NCBI GenBank assembly: GCA_007570785.1
Contig: ML662466.1
Coordinates: 920,772-984,771, forward strand
Source: Antilocapra americana
Taxonomy: Eukaryota > Chordata > Mammalia > Artiodactyla > Antilocapridae
Length of the DNA: 64,000 bases
Direction of reading: 5' to 3'
Positions within the stretch are counted from its first letter, which is position 1; each line of letters opens with the position of its first letter. The notes beneath the pieces were generated by a model. The model did no database searches, was not told where the DNA came from, and saw nothing but the letters and a program-made list of their open reading frames with translations. Positions 46,001 through 57,310 of the stretch are shown in pieces. The position numbers and the translations under genes were made by a program.

Positions 46001-48640
46001 TTTTTTTTTTCTTTCTTTTATTTTATTAGTTTTGCCAAACAATGACATGATATCACCATGGGTTTGCATATGCTTCCCCTCCAGAACCCACCTCTCTCCT
46101 CCCTCCCCCCAGGAAATCTCGTTGCACCAGCCCGGAGCATCAATCCTGGGCTGGCGATTGATTAGACATATAATAATTAACATGCTTCAATGCCCTTCTC
46201 CCATATCATCCCACCCTTTCCCTCTTCCACAGAGTCCACGAGTCTATTCTATACATCTGCGTTCCTTTTGCTGTCTCGCATGCTGGGTTCTCGTTATCGA
46301 CTTTCTAAATTCCATATATATGCGTTAATATACTGTATTGTTGTTTTTGCTTCTGGCTTACTTCACTCTGGATAATGGGCTCCAATTTCTTCCATCTGAG
46401 AAGAACTGATTCAAATGAATTTTTTTTAATGCTGAGTAATATTCCATTGTGTATATGTACCACAGCTTTCTTATCCATTCGTCAGTTGATGGGCATCTAG
46501 GTTGCCTCCATGTCCTGGCTATTGTAAATAAAGCAACGATGAACATTAGGGTACACGTGGCTCTTTCAATTCTTGTTTCCTCGGTGTATAGGCCCAGCAG
46601 TGGAACTGCTGGGTCATATGGCAAGTCTATTTGCAGCATTTTAAGGAACCTCCACACTTTTTTCCATAGTGGCTGTACTAGTTTGCACTAGTTCTCCACA
46701 TCCTCTCCAGCATTTATTACTTGTAGATTTTTGGAATGCAGCCATTCTGAGTGGTGTAAAGTGATATCTCATTGTGGTTTTGATTTGCATTTCTCTGATA
46801 ATGAGTGATGTTGAGCATCTTTTCATGTATTTGTTGGCCATTTTTATGTCTTCTTTGGAGAAATGTCTGTTAAGTTCTTTGGCCCATTTTTTGATTGGGT
46901 CATTTATTTTCCTAGAATGGAGCTGCAGGAGTTGCTTGTATATTTTTGAGATTAATTGTTTGTCCATTGCTTCATTGGCCATTATTTTCTCCCATTCTGA
47001 AGGCTGTCTTTTCACCTTGCTTATAGTTTCCTTTGTTGTGCAGAAGTTTTTAATTTTAATTAGGTCCCATTTGTTTATTCGTGCTTTTGTTTCCAATATT
47101 CTGGGAGGTGGGTCATGGAGGATCCTGCTTTGGTTTATGTCAGAGAGTGTTTTGCCAATGTTATCCTCCAGGAGTTTTATAGTTTCTGGTCTTATGCTTA
47201 TATCTTTGATCCATTTTGAGTTTATCTTTGTGTATGGTGTTAGAAAGTGTTCTAGTTTCATTCTTTTACAAGTGGCTGTCCAGTTTTTCCCGCACCACGT
47301 GTTAAAGAGGTTGTCTTTTCTCCATTGTATATTCTTGCCTCCTTTGTCAAAGATAAGGTGTCCATAGATGCGTGGATTTATCTCTGGGCTTTCTATTTTG
47401 TTCCATTGATTTATATTTCTGTCTTTGTGCCAGTGCCATACTATCTTAATGATTGTGGATTTGTAGTATAGCCTAAAGTTAGGTATGTTGATTCCTCCAG
47501 TTCCATTCTTCTTTCTCAAGATTGCTTTGGCTATACGAGGTTTTTTTGTATTTCCATACACATTGTGAAATTATTTGTTCTAATTCTCTGAAAAAGACCT
47601 CTGGTAGCTCGATAGGAATTGCATTAAATCTATAGATTGCTTTGGGTAGTATACTCATTTTCACTATATTGATTCTTCCAATCCACGAACATGACACCTT
47701 TCTCCATCTGTTTGTGTCCTCTTTAATTTCTTTCATAAGTGTTTTATAGTTTTCTATATACAAGTCTTTTGTTTCTTTAGGTAGAAATACTCCTAAGTAT
47801 TTTATTCTTTTTGTTTCGATGGTGAATGGAATTGTTTCCTTAATTTCTCTTTCTGTTCTCTCATTGTTAGTGTATAGGAATGCCAGGGATTTCTGTGTGT
47901 TGATTTTTTATCCTGAAACTTTGCTATATTCACTGATTAGCTCTAGTAATTTTCTAGTAGAATCTTTAGGGTTTTCAATATAGAGGATCATGTCATCTGC
48001 AAACAGAGAGAGTTTTACTTCTTTTCCAATCTGGATTCCTTCGATTTCTTTATCTGCTCTGATTGCTGTGGCCAAGACTTCCAAAACTATGTTGAAAAGT
48101 AGTGGTGAGAGTGGGCACCCTTGTCTTGTTCCTGACTTCATCGGGAATGTTTTCAGTTTTTCACCATTGAGGATAATGTTTGCTGTTTGTTTGTTATATA
48201 CAGCTTTTATTATGTTGAGGAATGTTCCTTCTATTTCTGCTTTATGGAGGGTTTTTATCATAAATGGATGTTGAATTTTGTCAAAGGCTTTCTCTGCATC
48301 TATTGAGATAATCATGTGATTTTTATTTTTCAATTTGTTAATGCGGTGTATTACATTGATTGATTTGCGAGTATTAAAGACTCCTTGCATCCCTGGGATA
48401 AAGCCTACTTGATCATGATGTATGATTTTTTTAATGTGTTGTTGGATTCTATTTGCTAGAATTTTGTTAAGGATTTTTGCATCTAAGTTCATCAGTGATA
48501 TTGGCCTGTAGTTTTCTTTTTTTGTGGCATCTTTGTCAGGTTTTGGAATTAGGGTGATGGTGGCCTCATAGAATGAGTTTGGAAGTTTACCTTCCTCTGC
48601 AATTTTCTGGAAGAGTTTGAGTAGAATAGGTGTTAGCTCT
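46001..48640 (-). mobile_element. 5'-truncated young L1, antisense
   Basis: On the minus strand this contains the ORF2 reverse transcriptase, the C-terminal domain and the 3' UTR with poly(T) at the left edge. Frames are readable in pieces: 48492-47908 ([44 protein letters not shown]), 47763-47479, and 47561-46641 (306 codons up to the Cys-rich motif). The pieces are in different frames and a stop follows SEYSKVSG. It is inactive but relatively young. Confidence 0.92.
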
Positions 48641-49085
48641 AATTCTGTAAAACCATTATATTAACATTTTATTTAAATTTAACTTAAAGGCCATTAAAAT
48701 AAAAAATTCAAATTGTTTAATAAAAAATTAAAGAAATTTAAAAAAGCATTTGAAATGACCCAAATGTCCATCAACTGGTGATCGAATAACTACAACATAT
48801 AATGCAATATTATTGGAACGACAATAATTTGGATACATTCTATAGCATGCTATAGCTCTGAAATGATTATGTTAATTAAAAGAAGCCAGGCAAAAAAGGT
48901 TTCATATTACATTATTCTGTTCATATGAATACATTTGTCCCAGACTAGGTAATTCTCTAAACACAGAAAAGAGAGGAGTGAATGCTAGGACTCACATAAA
49001 AGAGGAATGAAAAACGTCTGATAACTATAAAATATCTCCCTTTGGAGTGATGAATATATTATAGAATGAAGTAGTGTTTATGATT
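48641..49085 (+). repeat. Unit 3 sequence: ancient L1 3' end, first part
   Basis: Matches 22757-23180 of unit 2 (ATGACCCAAATGTCCATCAA, AGAAGCCAGGCAAAAAAGG). It is broken by the BovB at 49086. Confidence 0.75.
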
Positions 49086-49812
49086 ATGCAGTCAGGAGTG
49101 GCGGTTGGAAGGAGCTGTCCTGGGCCTCAGGTCAGGCGTGGCGGTGAGAGGAGCTACCCTGCGTCCTAGAATCGGGGTGGGGGGTGTAGCTGTGCTTTGC
49201 TGGAGCAGCTGTGAAGAGAGACTCTGTGTCCAAGGTAAGAGAAACCCAGAAGCGTGGCCAAGAGGATCTATCCCACACCCAAAGAGCAGCAGCTGTATGG
49301 GTGCAGGATTGAGGAGAGGGGATACTCCATGAACAAGGTCAGGTGGGATGGCTCAGAGGAAATACCCATTGTCCAAGGAAAACAGCAGCAGCTGCACTTT
49401 GCTGGAATATCCATGAAGAGATATCCCATGTCCAAGGTAGCAGATACCCAAGCAAGAGGGTAAGTGTTGTGAAAGGGCATCATAGGGCAGACATACTAGA
49501 AGTATAATCAAAGAAACCTAGCCAAATTGATCACACAGGCCACAGGCCTTGTCTAAGTCAATAAAGCTAAGCCATGCTGTGTGGGGCCACCCAAGATGGA
49601 AGGCTCATGGTGGAGAAGTCTGACAAAATGTGGTCCACTGGAGAAGGGAATGGCATGATAACCCCATGATCAGTATTAAAAGGGAAAAAGATAGGAAACT
49701 AAAAGATGAACTCCCCAGGTTGGTAGGTGTCCAATATGCTACTAGAGATCAGTGGAAAAATAACTCCAGAAAGAATGAAGGGATGGAGTCAAAGCAAAAC
49801 TGATGACCAGTT

Positions 49813-50151
49813 GTGTATGTGACTGGTGACAGAACCAAGATCCGATGCTGTAAAGAGCAACATTGCATAGGAACCTGGAATGTTAGGTCCATGAATCAAG
49901 GCAAATTGGAAATGGTCAAACAGGAGATGGCAAGAGTTAACGTTGGCATTCTAGGAATCAGTGAACTAAAATGGACTGGAATGGGTGAATTTAATTTAAA
50001 TGACCATTATATCTACTACTGTGGGCAGGAATCCCTTAGAAGAAATGGAGTAGCAAAAAAAAAAAAAAGAGTCCAAAATTCAGTACTTAGATGCAATCGT
50101 AAAAATGACAGAATGATCTCTGTTTGTTTCCAGGCAAACAATTCAATATGA
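49813..50151 (+). pseudogene. BovB endonuclease domain, N-terminal part
   Basis: This part of the BovB protein is an APE-type endonuclease that nicks target DNA. The N-terminal motif GTWNVRSMNQGKLEMVKQEM is followed by ISELKWTGMGEF, where the Glu is the expected metal ligand. YYCGQESLRRNGVA comes next. An A-run at 50057-50068 shifts the frame inside a conserved stretch. The rest of the domain (to about 50600) is scattered over other frames with stops. About 113 codons are readable. The ATG used here is only the first in-frame Met before the domain, and the native start is uncertain. Confidence 0.85.
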
Positions 50152-51028
50152 CAATAATCCAAGCCTATGCCTCAACCAGTAATGCTGAAGAAGCTTAAGT
50201 TGAATGGTTCTATGAAGACCTACAAGATCTTTTAGAACTAGCAACCAAAATATATGTCCTTTATCATTATATGGGACTTGAAAGCAAATGTAGAAAATCA
50301 GGGAACACTTGAAGTAATAGGCAAATTTTGTCTTGGAGTACAGAATGAAGCAGGGCAAAGGCTAATAGTTTTGCCAAGAGAATGCACTGGTCATAGTAAA
50401 CACCCTCTTCCAACAACACAAAAGAACACTCTATACATGGACATCAACAGATAGTCAACAGCATCAGAAATTACATTGATTATATTCTTTGCAGCTGAAG
50501 ATGGAGAAGCTCTATACAGTCAGCAAAAACAAGACCTGGAGCTGACTGCAGCTCAGATCATGAACTCCTTATTGCCAAATTCAGACTTAAATTGAAGAAA
50601 CTATAGAAAACCACTAGACCATACAGATATGACCTAAATCAAATCTCTTATAATTATACATTGGAAATGAGATATAAGGGACTAGATCTGATAGACAGAG
50701 TGCCTGATGAACTATGGACAAACGCTCATGACATTGTACAGGAGACAGGGACTAAGATCATCCCCAAGAGAAAGAAATGCAAAAAAGCAAAATGGCTGTC
50801 TGAGAAAGCCTTACAAATAGCTGTGGAAAGAAGAGAAGAGAAGAGAAAATCAAAGGAGAAAAGGAAATATATACCCATCTGAAGGCAGAGTTCTAAAAAA
50901 TAGCAAGGAGAGATAAGAAAGCCTTCCTTAGTGATCAATACAAGGAAATAAAGGGAAATAATAGTACAGGGAAGATTAGAGATCTCTTCAAGAAAATTAG
51001 AGATAACAAGGGAATATTTCATACAAAT

Positions 51029-52400
51029 ATGGGCTTGATAAAGGACAGAAATTGTATGGACCTAACAGAAGACTTGGATAATCACGATGGTGTCATCACG
51101 AACCTAGAGACAGATATCCTAGAATGTGAAATCAAGTGGGCCTTAGAAAGCATCACAACAAACAAAGCTAGTGGAGGTGATGGAATTCCAGTTGAGCTAT
51201 TTCAAATCCTAAAAGTGCTGCACTCAATATGTCAGCAAATTTGGAATGTCAGCAATGGCCACAGGACTGGAAAAGGTCAGTTTTCATTCTTATCCCAAAG
51301 AAAGGCAATGCCAAAGAATGCTCAAAATACCGCACAATTGCACTCATCTCACATGCTAGAAAATTAATGCTCAAAATTCTCTAATCCAGGCATCAGCAAT
51401 ACTTCAACTGTGAACTTCCAGATGTTAAAGCTGGTTTTAGAAAAGGCAGAAGAACCAGAGATCAAATTGCCAACATCCGCTGGATTATCAAAAAAAGCAA
51501 GAGAGTTCCAGAAAAACATCTACTTCCGTGCCATTAACTGTGTGGATCACAATATACTGTGGAAAATTCTGAAAGAGATGTGAATACCAGACCATCTGAC
51601 CTGTCTCTTAAGAAACCTGTATGCATTTATTCTTTTTTAAATTTTCTTTACATTATCCTGTTGGTTTCACCATACATTGACATGAATTCACCATGGGTAT
51701 ACATGTGTTCCCCTTCCAGAACACCCTCCCACCTCCCTCCCATTTCCATCTCTCTGGGTCATCCTGGTGCACCAAAAATAGAGCATAAAAAAAAAAAAAA
51801 GAAACCTGTATGCAGGTCAGGAAGCAACAGTTAGAACTGGACATGGAACAACAAAGTGGTTCCAAATAGGAAAAGGAGTACGTCAAGGCTGTATAGTTTT
51901 ACCCTGCTTATTTAACGTATATGCAGAGTACATCATGAGAAATACTGGGCTGGAAGAAGTACAAGCTGAATCAACATTACCAGGAGAAATATTAATAACC
52001 TCATAAATGCAGACGACATCACCCTTATGACAGAAAGTGAAGAGGAACTAAAAAGCCTCTTGCTGAAAGAGGAGAGTGAAGAAGTTGGCTTAAGGTTCAA
52101 CATTAAGAAAACTAAGATCATGGCTTCTGGTCCCATCACTTCATGAGAAATAGATGGGGAAAAAGTGGAAACAGCGTCAGACCTTTTTGGGGAGGGGGGC
52201 TCAAAAATCACTGCAGTTGGTGATTGCTGCCATGAAATCAAAAGATGCTTACTCCTTTGAAGGAAAAGTATGGCCAACCTAGATAGCATATTAAAAAGCA
52301 GAGACATTACTTTGCTAACAAAGATCCGTCTGGTCAAGGTATGATTTTTCCAGTAATCATGTATGGATGCGAGAGATGAATAGTGAAAAAGGATGAGCAC
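51029..52400 (+). pseudogene. BovB reverse transcriptase, broken
   Basis: The reverse transcriptase starts near 51029 (DRNCMDLTEDLDNHDG, then NKASGGDGIPVELFQILK at about 51155-51210). It loses frame near 51250. The palm continues at 51830-51950 (GVRQGCIVLPCLFNVYAEY-like) after the nested L1. The catalytic YADD reads NADD at 52006-52017: the Tyr codon is changed to AAT. Several stops follow. It cannot be active. Confidence 0.85.
51626..51798 (-). mobile_element. Small L1 3' UTR insertion with 16-bp target duplication
   Basis: An antisense L1 3' UTR fragment (mirror of 9860-9985). AAGAAACCTGTATGCA flanks it at 51610-51625 and 51799-51814. It has a T-rich left end, as expected for antisense. 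Unusually, it also has an A-run (about 51787-51800) at the right end. Confidence 0.9.
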
Positions 52401-52777
52401 TGAAGAATTGATGCTTTTGAACTGTGGTGTTGGAGAAGACTCTTGAGAGTCCCTTGGACTGCAAGGAGATCCAAGAAGTTCATCTTAAAGGAGATCAGTC
52501 TTGGGTGTTCATTGGAAGGGCTGATGTTGAAGCTGAAATTCCAATACTTTGGCCACCTCATGTGAAGAGTTGACTCATTGGAAAAGACCCTGGGAAGGAT
52601 TGAAGGCAGGAGAAGGGAAAAACAGAGGATGAGATGGATGGATGGCATCACCTACTCGATGAACATGGGTTCCGATAGACTTTGGGAGATGGTGATGGAC
52701 AGGGAGGCCTGGAGTGCTGCAGTTCATGGGGTCCCAAAGAGTCGGACATGACTGTGCGACTGAAGTGAACTGAACTA

Positions 52778-53266
52778 AATCTATGAAGAAATTACACATC
52801 AATGATATATATCTTTTAACCAATCAATTTATTGTACATGAACAAAATGGCAACAAAGAGTTCTCTTAAAAAAAAAAAACTACTGAACTTGGCTTCTAGG
52901 TCCAGGAAAACCATCCTTCAAAAATAAACAGATATTTTCATATGAACAAAAAAATATGGAATTTATTCTTAGCAGATATCGAGTCTGTAAAGAATGTTAA
53001 AAGTAGTTATTTACACAGAGTAAAGTGATAGAAAGAGAAGCTATGAATTAAGAAAAACTATAATAAATTAATATATGAAGGCAAAAAAATAAAGACTTTT
53101 TTCTTATTATTAATTGATAAAACATAAATTCGTGTTTGGGCTTCTGCACATTTACTTATCACTGATCATGAATCCTTATAATTAAAGTGGCATGTTTATG
53201 CATATCATATATTTTGGTTTGGTGATTAAGAATTAGCCTGCAATGCAGGAAGCCTAACAGATGTGC
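52778..53266 (+). repeat. Unit 3 sequence: ancient L1 3' end, second part, and SINE start
   Basis: Matches 23185-23700 of unit 2 (TTACACATCAATGA, CCTTCAAAAATAAA, GATATTTTCATATGAACAAA). A Bov-tA SINE starts near 53217 and is cut by the gap. Confidence 0.75.
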
Positions 53267-53666
53267 NNNNNNNNNNNNNNNNNNNNNNNNNNNNNNNNNN
53301 NNNNNNNNNNNNNNNNNNNNNNNNNNNNNNNNNNNNNNNNNNNNNNNNNNNNNNNNNNNNNNNNNNNNNNNNNNNNNNNNNNNNNNNNNNNNNNNNNNNN
53401 NNNNNNNNNNNNNNNNNNNNNNNNNNNNNNNNNNNNNNNNNNNNNNNNNNNNNNNNNNNNNNNNNNNNNNNNNNNNNNNNNNNNNNNNNNNNNNNNNNNN
53501 NNNNNNNNNNNNNNNNNNNNNNNNNNNNNNNNNNNNNNNNNNNNNNNNNNNNNNNNNNNNNNNNNNNNNNNNNNNNNNNNNNNNNNNNNNNNNNNNNNNN
53601 NNNNNNNNNNNNNNNNNNNNNNNNNNNNNNNNNNNNNNNNNNNNNNNNNNNNNNNNNNNNNNNNNN
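53267..53666. other. Assembly gap (400 N)
   Basis: Four hundred Ns. The unit 2 counterpart between the flanking markers (23700 to 25900) is about 2.2 kb, so the gap either hides more sequence or sits on a deletion. Confidence 0.98.
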
Positions 53667-54179
53667 CCTCTCCAGCATTTATTGCTTGTAGACTTTTGGA
53701 TGGCAGCCATTCTGACTGGTGTAAAGTGGTACCTCATTGTAGTTTTGATTTGCATTTCTCTGATAATGAGTGATGTTGAGCATCTTTTCATGTGTTTGTT
53801 AGCCATTTTTATATCTTCTTTGGAGAAATGTCTGTTAAGTTCTTTGGCCCACTTTTTAATTGGGTTGTTTATTTTTCTAGAATGGAGCTGCAGGAGTTGT
53901 TTGTAAATTTTTGAGATTAATTGTTTGTCTGTTGCTTCATTGGCTATTATTTTTTCCCATTCTGAAGGCTGTCTTTTCACCTTGCTTATAGTTTCCTTTG
54001 TTGTGCAAAAGCTTTTAATTTTAATTAGGTCCCATTTGTTTTGGACTGGTGCAGCGAGATTTCCCGGGGGGGAGGGAGAAAGGAGGGGGGACCCGGAGGG
54101 GAAGCATATGTAAACCCATGGTGATATCATGACAATGTATGGCAAAAACAATAATAAAAAAAAAATAAATAAAAAAAAA
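53667..54179 (+). mobile_element. 5'-inverted young L1 insertion, left end in the gap
   Basis: 53667-about 54040 is L1 ORF2 C-terminal sequence in antisense (mirror of 8250-8620). From about 54041 the 3' UTR is in sense (GGACTGGTGCAGCGAGATTT) with an A-rich tail to 54179. It is a twin-primed inversion with about 0.9 kb of ORF2 and 3' UTR deleted between the two parts. Confidence 0.87.
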
Positions 54180-54704
54180 TTGTGGGTATTTTTTTAAAAC
54201 TATATATCCAATAGTGAAATTATTAAGTCATATGTTGCCCCATTTTTAGCTTTCTGAGAAATCTCCATACTTTTGTAAGTATGGATCAGTACTTTACTCC
54301 TATGGACTACCTTTTTGTAAGCGAGATTGAATTTCTGGGGCTGTTAGTTGCTGACATCGTATCTCGAGGTGTAATAAACACTACTATCAGGTAGGTGCCC
54401 AAGGGACAACTACTTTTTTATGCCTTTTTAACAAATGGCACAGCCACCCCACACATGAAACAGCTTGCCAGCTAAGTTCCCACTTCTGCACACACACAAA
54501 CTCCAAGTCTTCTTCCTATTCTCACATGGGAAGTGTGTCTTTGGGGCTCAGTCTGGACCCAGTACTCTCCCCTACATTGTGGCTAACTGGATCTTTTTGT
54601 GTCATCTTCAACTCCACAGACCCATCTCCCTCCCTCTTCATATACTCATCCCTCCCTGCCTTCACTCCCACCTACTCTATATCAGAGATCTCAGTGACAC
54701 ACAT
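54180..54704. repeat. 3' flank of the small gene, unit 3
   Basis: Matches 25900-25960 and 26226-26669 of unit 2, without the L1 3' UTR that sits in unit 2. It lies downstream of the minus-strand gene and contains no convincing coding sequence. Confidence 0.6.
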
Positions 54705-54723
54705 AGTTTCACATGAGGTTGAA

Positions 54724-54729
54724 TTTATT
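54724..54729 (-). terminator. AATAAA polyadenylation signal, unit 3 gene
   Basis: AATAAA on the minus strand, in the same context as 26686-26691 of unit 2 (followed by a CATGATG or CATGTGAAA type block). Confidence 0.55.
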
Positions 54730-54819
54730 TAATTTTCATTATTGATATTTATTGTTGGTATAAGCTTCAATGTCTCTACTCTTGGAATTTTCTCAGAGGC
54801 AAGACCCATGAAGATTGGT

Positions 54820-55464
54820 GAGATCATGGGAAATAGATGGGGAAACAGTGGAAAAAGTGTCAGACTTAATTTTGGGGGGCTCCAAAATCACTGCAGATGG
54901 TGATTGCAACCATGAAATCAAAAGACATCTACTCCTTGGAAGGAAAGTCATAGCCAACCTAGATAGCATATTGTAAAGCAGAGACAATACTTTGCTAACA
55001 AAGGTCCATTTAGTCAAGGTTATGGTTTTTCTAGTAGTCATGTATGGTTGTGAGAGGTGGACAGTGAAAAAGACTGAGAACTGAAGAATTGATGCTTTTG
55101 AACTGTGGTATTGAAGAAGACTCTTGAGAGTCCCTTGGACTGCAAGGAGATCCAAGAAGTCCATCCTAAAGGAGATCAGTCCTGGGTGTTCATTGGAAGG
55201 ACTGATTTTGAAGCTAAAACTCCAATATTTTGGCCACCTCTTGTGAAGAGCTGACTCATTGGAAAAGACTCTGATGCTGGGAAGGATTGGGGCAGAAGGA
55301 GAAAAGGAAGACAGAGGAAGAGATTGCTGGATGGCATCACCGACTCGATGGATTTGGGTTTGGGTGGACTCCAGGAGTTGATGATGTACAGGGAGGCCTG
55401 ACATGCTGTGGTTCATGGGGCTGCAAAGAGTCAGACACGAATGAACAACTGAACTGAACTGAAC
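54820..55464 (+). mobile_element. 5'-truncated BovB in the gene's 3' UTR
   Basis: BovB from AATAGATGGGGAAACAGTGG to the terminal GAACTGAACTGAACTAG. It lies antisense to the small gene, about 16 bases beyond its stop codon. Unit 2 lacks it. Confidence 0.92.
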
Positions 55465-56051
55465 TAGCTGTGCTTTAAAGTTACTGGTTAGCCACCAGTC
55501 CAGCTGGAATGGAAGGGGTTTCCATGATCTCTGGGACATCCTCTGGTTTGTTTTGATCCAGTTTTTCATTCACCTTGGAACATTGGCTATATAGCATTGA
55601 GCCTCTGATTTTCTTAAGATTCTCTGAGGTGGGAGGTTTTTGAGAAGATTTCTTGGTCAGCTTTGCTTGAATATGCTTATTCACCCTCACGGTTACCCTG
55701 GCCACCTGTAGAAAACAAGAGAGGAATCACAGAACAGCCTTGGTTTGGGGAAGAAGATGAATATGGTTGGAACTGGCAGCTCTAGGAGAAAGGGTGTGGG
55801 GCAAAAGAGGGTATTTGCCAGGTAAGTACAGGGTAAGTTGTCTTATTGGGAGATGTGAATGGGCAAGAGGAGCTCGGATGGGTTCAGCTCACCTTAACAC
55901 TTCTTTTGGACCTCTATTGAGAAGAGGTCTACATCTTTTTGTCCCAGCTATATGGAGTTGGCCGTTCCATAAGTGTGCTAGATTTGGCTTCCAATCACCT
56001 TAGCCATTTAGAAGATCCCCAGTGATCTGCTCCAGAGACACTGAGTATCCC

Positions 56052-56059
56052 TATATATA
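56052..56059 (-). promoter_or_regulatory. TATA box, unit 3 gene
   Basis: TATATATA within the palindrome CCCTATATATAGGG, about 45 bases upstream of the ATG. The expected start is near 56025. Confidence 0.65.
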
Positions 56060-56105
56060 GGGGGCTACACCCTTGTTTTATGAGGTCAGCAAATCACTTT
56101 CCCAG

Positions 56106-56110
56106 CCAAT
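56106..56110 (-). promoter_or_regulatory. Inverted CCAAT box, unit 3 gene
   Basis: ATTGG on the gene's strand, about 80 bases upstream of the expected start. It lies in GCATTGGCTGG, which is conserved with unit 2. Confidence 0.55.
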
Positions 56111-56689
56111 GCTGGCTCTTGGTGAGCCTTACCATCACAAAGCCCCGTCCTCTAAGTGAGGATACAGAGCAACTCAAATATGAGAAATGAGGCTTTTTTT
56201 TTATTGTTCCTAAAGATTCCTCCAAACTCAACTGCCAGTCTAATTTCCCTAAGTTAACTCGAATGTGTCACATGGCAGGAAGGGTGTTTCTCTGACAGAT
56301 CTTGCCAACAGCCACATGTTTTGGGGTTTCATTCTTTTCTCTCTCAATTTCAAAATTAGATAGTTTTAAATAATTTACAAAAAACCCCGCATGATAAGTA
56401 GGCTATGGAAATGAGAATCATTTCACCTTCCTCCTACAAGAGATCTTGATGCACCTTGAAGACCATTTAACTCTGGGCAACCTATCAGAAACCTTTTCCA
56501 TCCCACCTCCTTTTATCAGTGTTCATGTAGCTCTCCTCAGTTTTCTAGTTTCCCCTGTCTTCAGGCTGTGAGACTGCACTGAATAAAAGTGCCCTTGCTC
56601 TACTTGGAACTGCCTTGCTTCAGGTCTAGGATTCACGGTCAAATCACTATGTATACTACCCAGGCTTGGGTGATTGGGTTTAACAGGGA
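56111..56689. repeat. Upstream region of the small gene, unit 3, part 1
   Basis: Matches 27407-27985 of unit 2. No open frame of interest. BovB interrupts it at 56690. Confidence 0.6.
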
Positions 56690-57310
56690 TATGGCAAATA
56701 GATGGGAAAACAGTGGAAACAGTAGGTGACTTTATTTTCTTGGGTTCCAAAATCACTGCAGATGGTGATTTAAAAAAAATTACAAGATGCTTATGCCTTG
56801 GAAGGAAAGTTAGGACAAATCTAGACAGGATATTAAAGAGCAGAGATATTATTTTGTCAACAAAGTTCCATCTAGTCAATGCTAAGGTTTTTTCAGTCAT
56901 CATGTATGGCTGTGAGAGTTGGACTATAAATAAAACTGAGCACAGAAGAATTGATGCTTTTGAACTGTGGTGTTGTAGAAGACTCTTGAGAGTCCCTTGG
57001 ACTGCAAGGAGATCCATCCAGTCCATCCTAAAGGAAATCAGTCCTGGGTGTTCATTGGAAGGACGGATGTTGAAGCTGAAACTCCAATATTTTGGCCACC
57101 TGAAGGGCCCATTCACTTGAAAAGCCCTGGTGTTGGGAAAGACTGAAGGCACGAGGAAAAGGGGAAGGCACAATGAAATGGTTGGATGGCATAACCAACT
57201 CAATAGACATGAGTTTGAATGAACTCCAGGAGTTGGTGACCTGGCATGCTGAGGCTCATAGGGTCGCAAAGAGTCGAATATGACTGAGTGACTTAACTGA
57301 ACTGAACTAA
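56690..57310 (+). mobile_element. 5'-truncated BovB upstream of the gene
   Basis: BovB 3' half. A frame at 56674-57120 keeps the post-reverse-transcriptase region (VGDFIFLGSKITADGD, YGCESWTINKTEHRRIDAFE). It ends ACTGAACTGAACTAA at 57310. Unit 2 lacks it: there the flanks join near 27985. Confidence 0.92.

Larger units (their letters stand above)
49086..52777 (+). mobile_element. Near full-length BovB (RTE) with nested L1
   Basis: The most complete BovB here. It has a GC-rich leader with repeated (C/T)CCAAGG blocks (49086-49800), an endonuclease (49813-50600), a linker, a reverse transcriptase (51029-52400) and a 3' end closing with GTGAACTGAACTAAA. A 173-base L1 fragment with 16-bp target duplication is inserted at 51626-51798. 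The element itself interrupts the ancient L1 of unit 3, which resumes at 52778. Unit 2 lacks it, so it postdates duplication. Confidence 0.93.
54705..56025 (-). pseudogene. Unrecognised two-exon TATA gene, unit 3 copy; exon 2 intact
   Basis: I do not recognise the family. Exon 1 runs from about 56025 to 55893 (ATG at 56007-56005; donor AAG then GTGAGC). The intron is 55892-55706 and ends in a pyrimidine-rich tract and TTTTCTACAG. Exon 2 opens at 55705 in phase 0 and codes for 74 residues to a TAA at 55483-55481. Its first half is Lys/Arg-rich (ARVTVRVNKHIQAKLTKKSS) and its second half acidic (NEKLDQNKPEDVPEIMETP). No membrane segment or signal peptide is visible. Exon 1 is broken: small deletions give TAG at codon 10, and further stops lie in the phase that joins exon 2. 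A BovB lies in the 3' UTR (54820-55464), and AATAAA is at 54724-54729. A small basic two-exon product under a TATA promoter resembles testis nuclear proteins in style only. That is a guess. Confidence 0.6.

Noticed and set aside
46774..47367. 197-codon plus-strand open frame
   Set aside because: Complement of the ORF2 C-terminal region of the antisense L1.
53159..54151. Long frames running through N blocks (also at 29843-30393)
   Set aside because: They exist only because Ns are read as unknown codons.
54793..55569. 258-codon minus-strand open frame
   Set aside because: Mostly the complement of the BovB at 54820-55464, joined to a few codons of the small gene's exon 2 in another frame.
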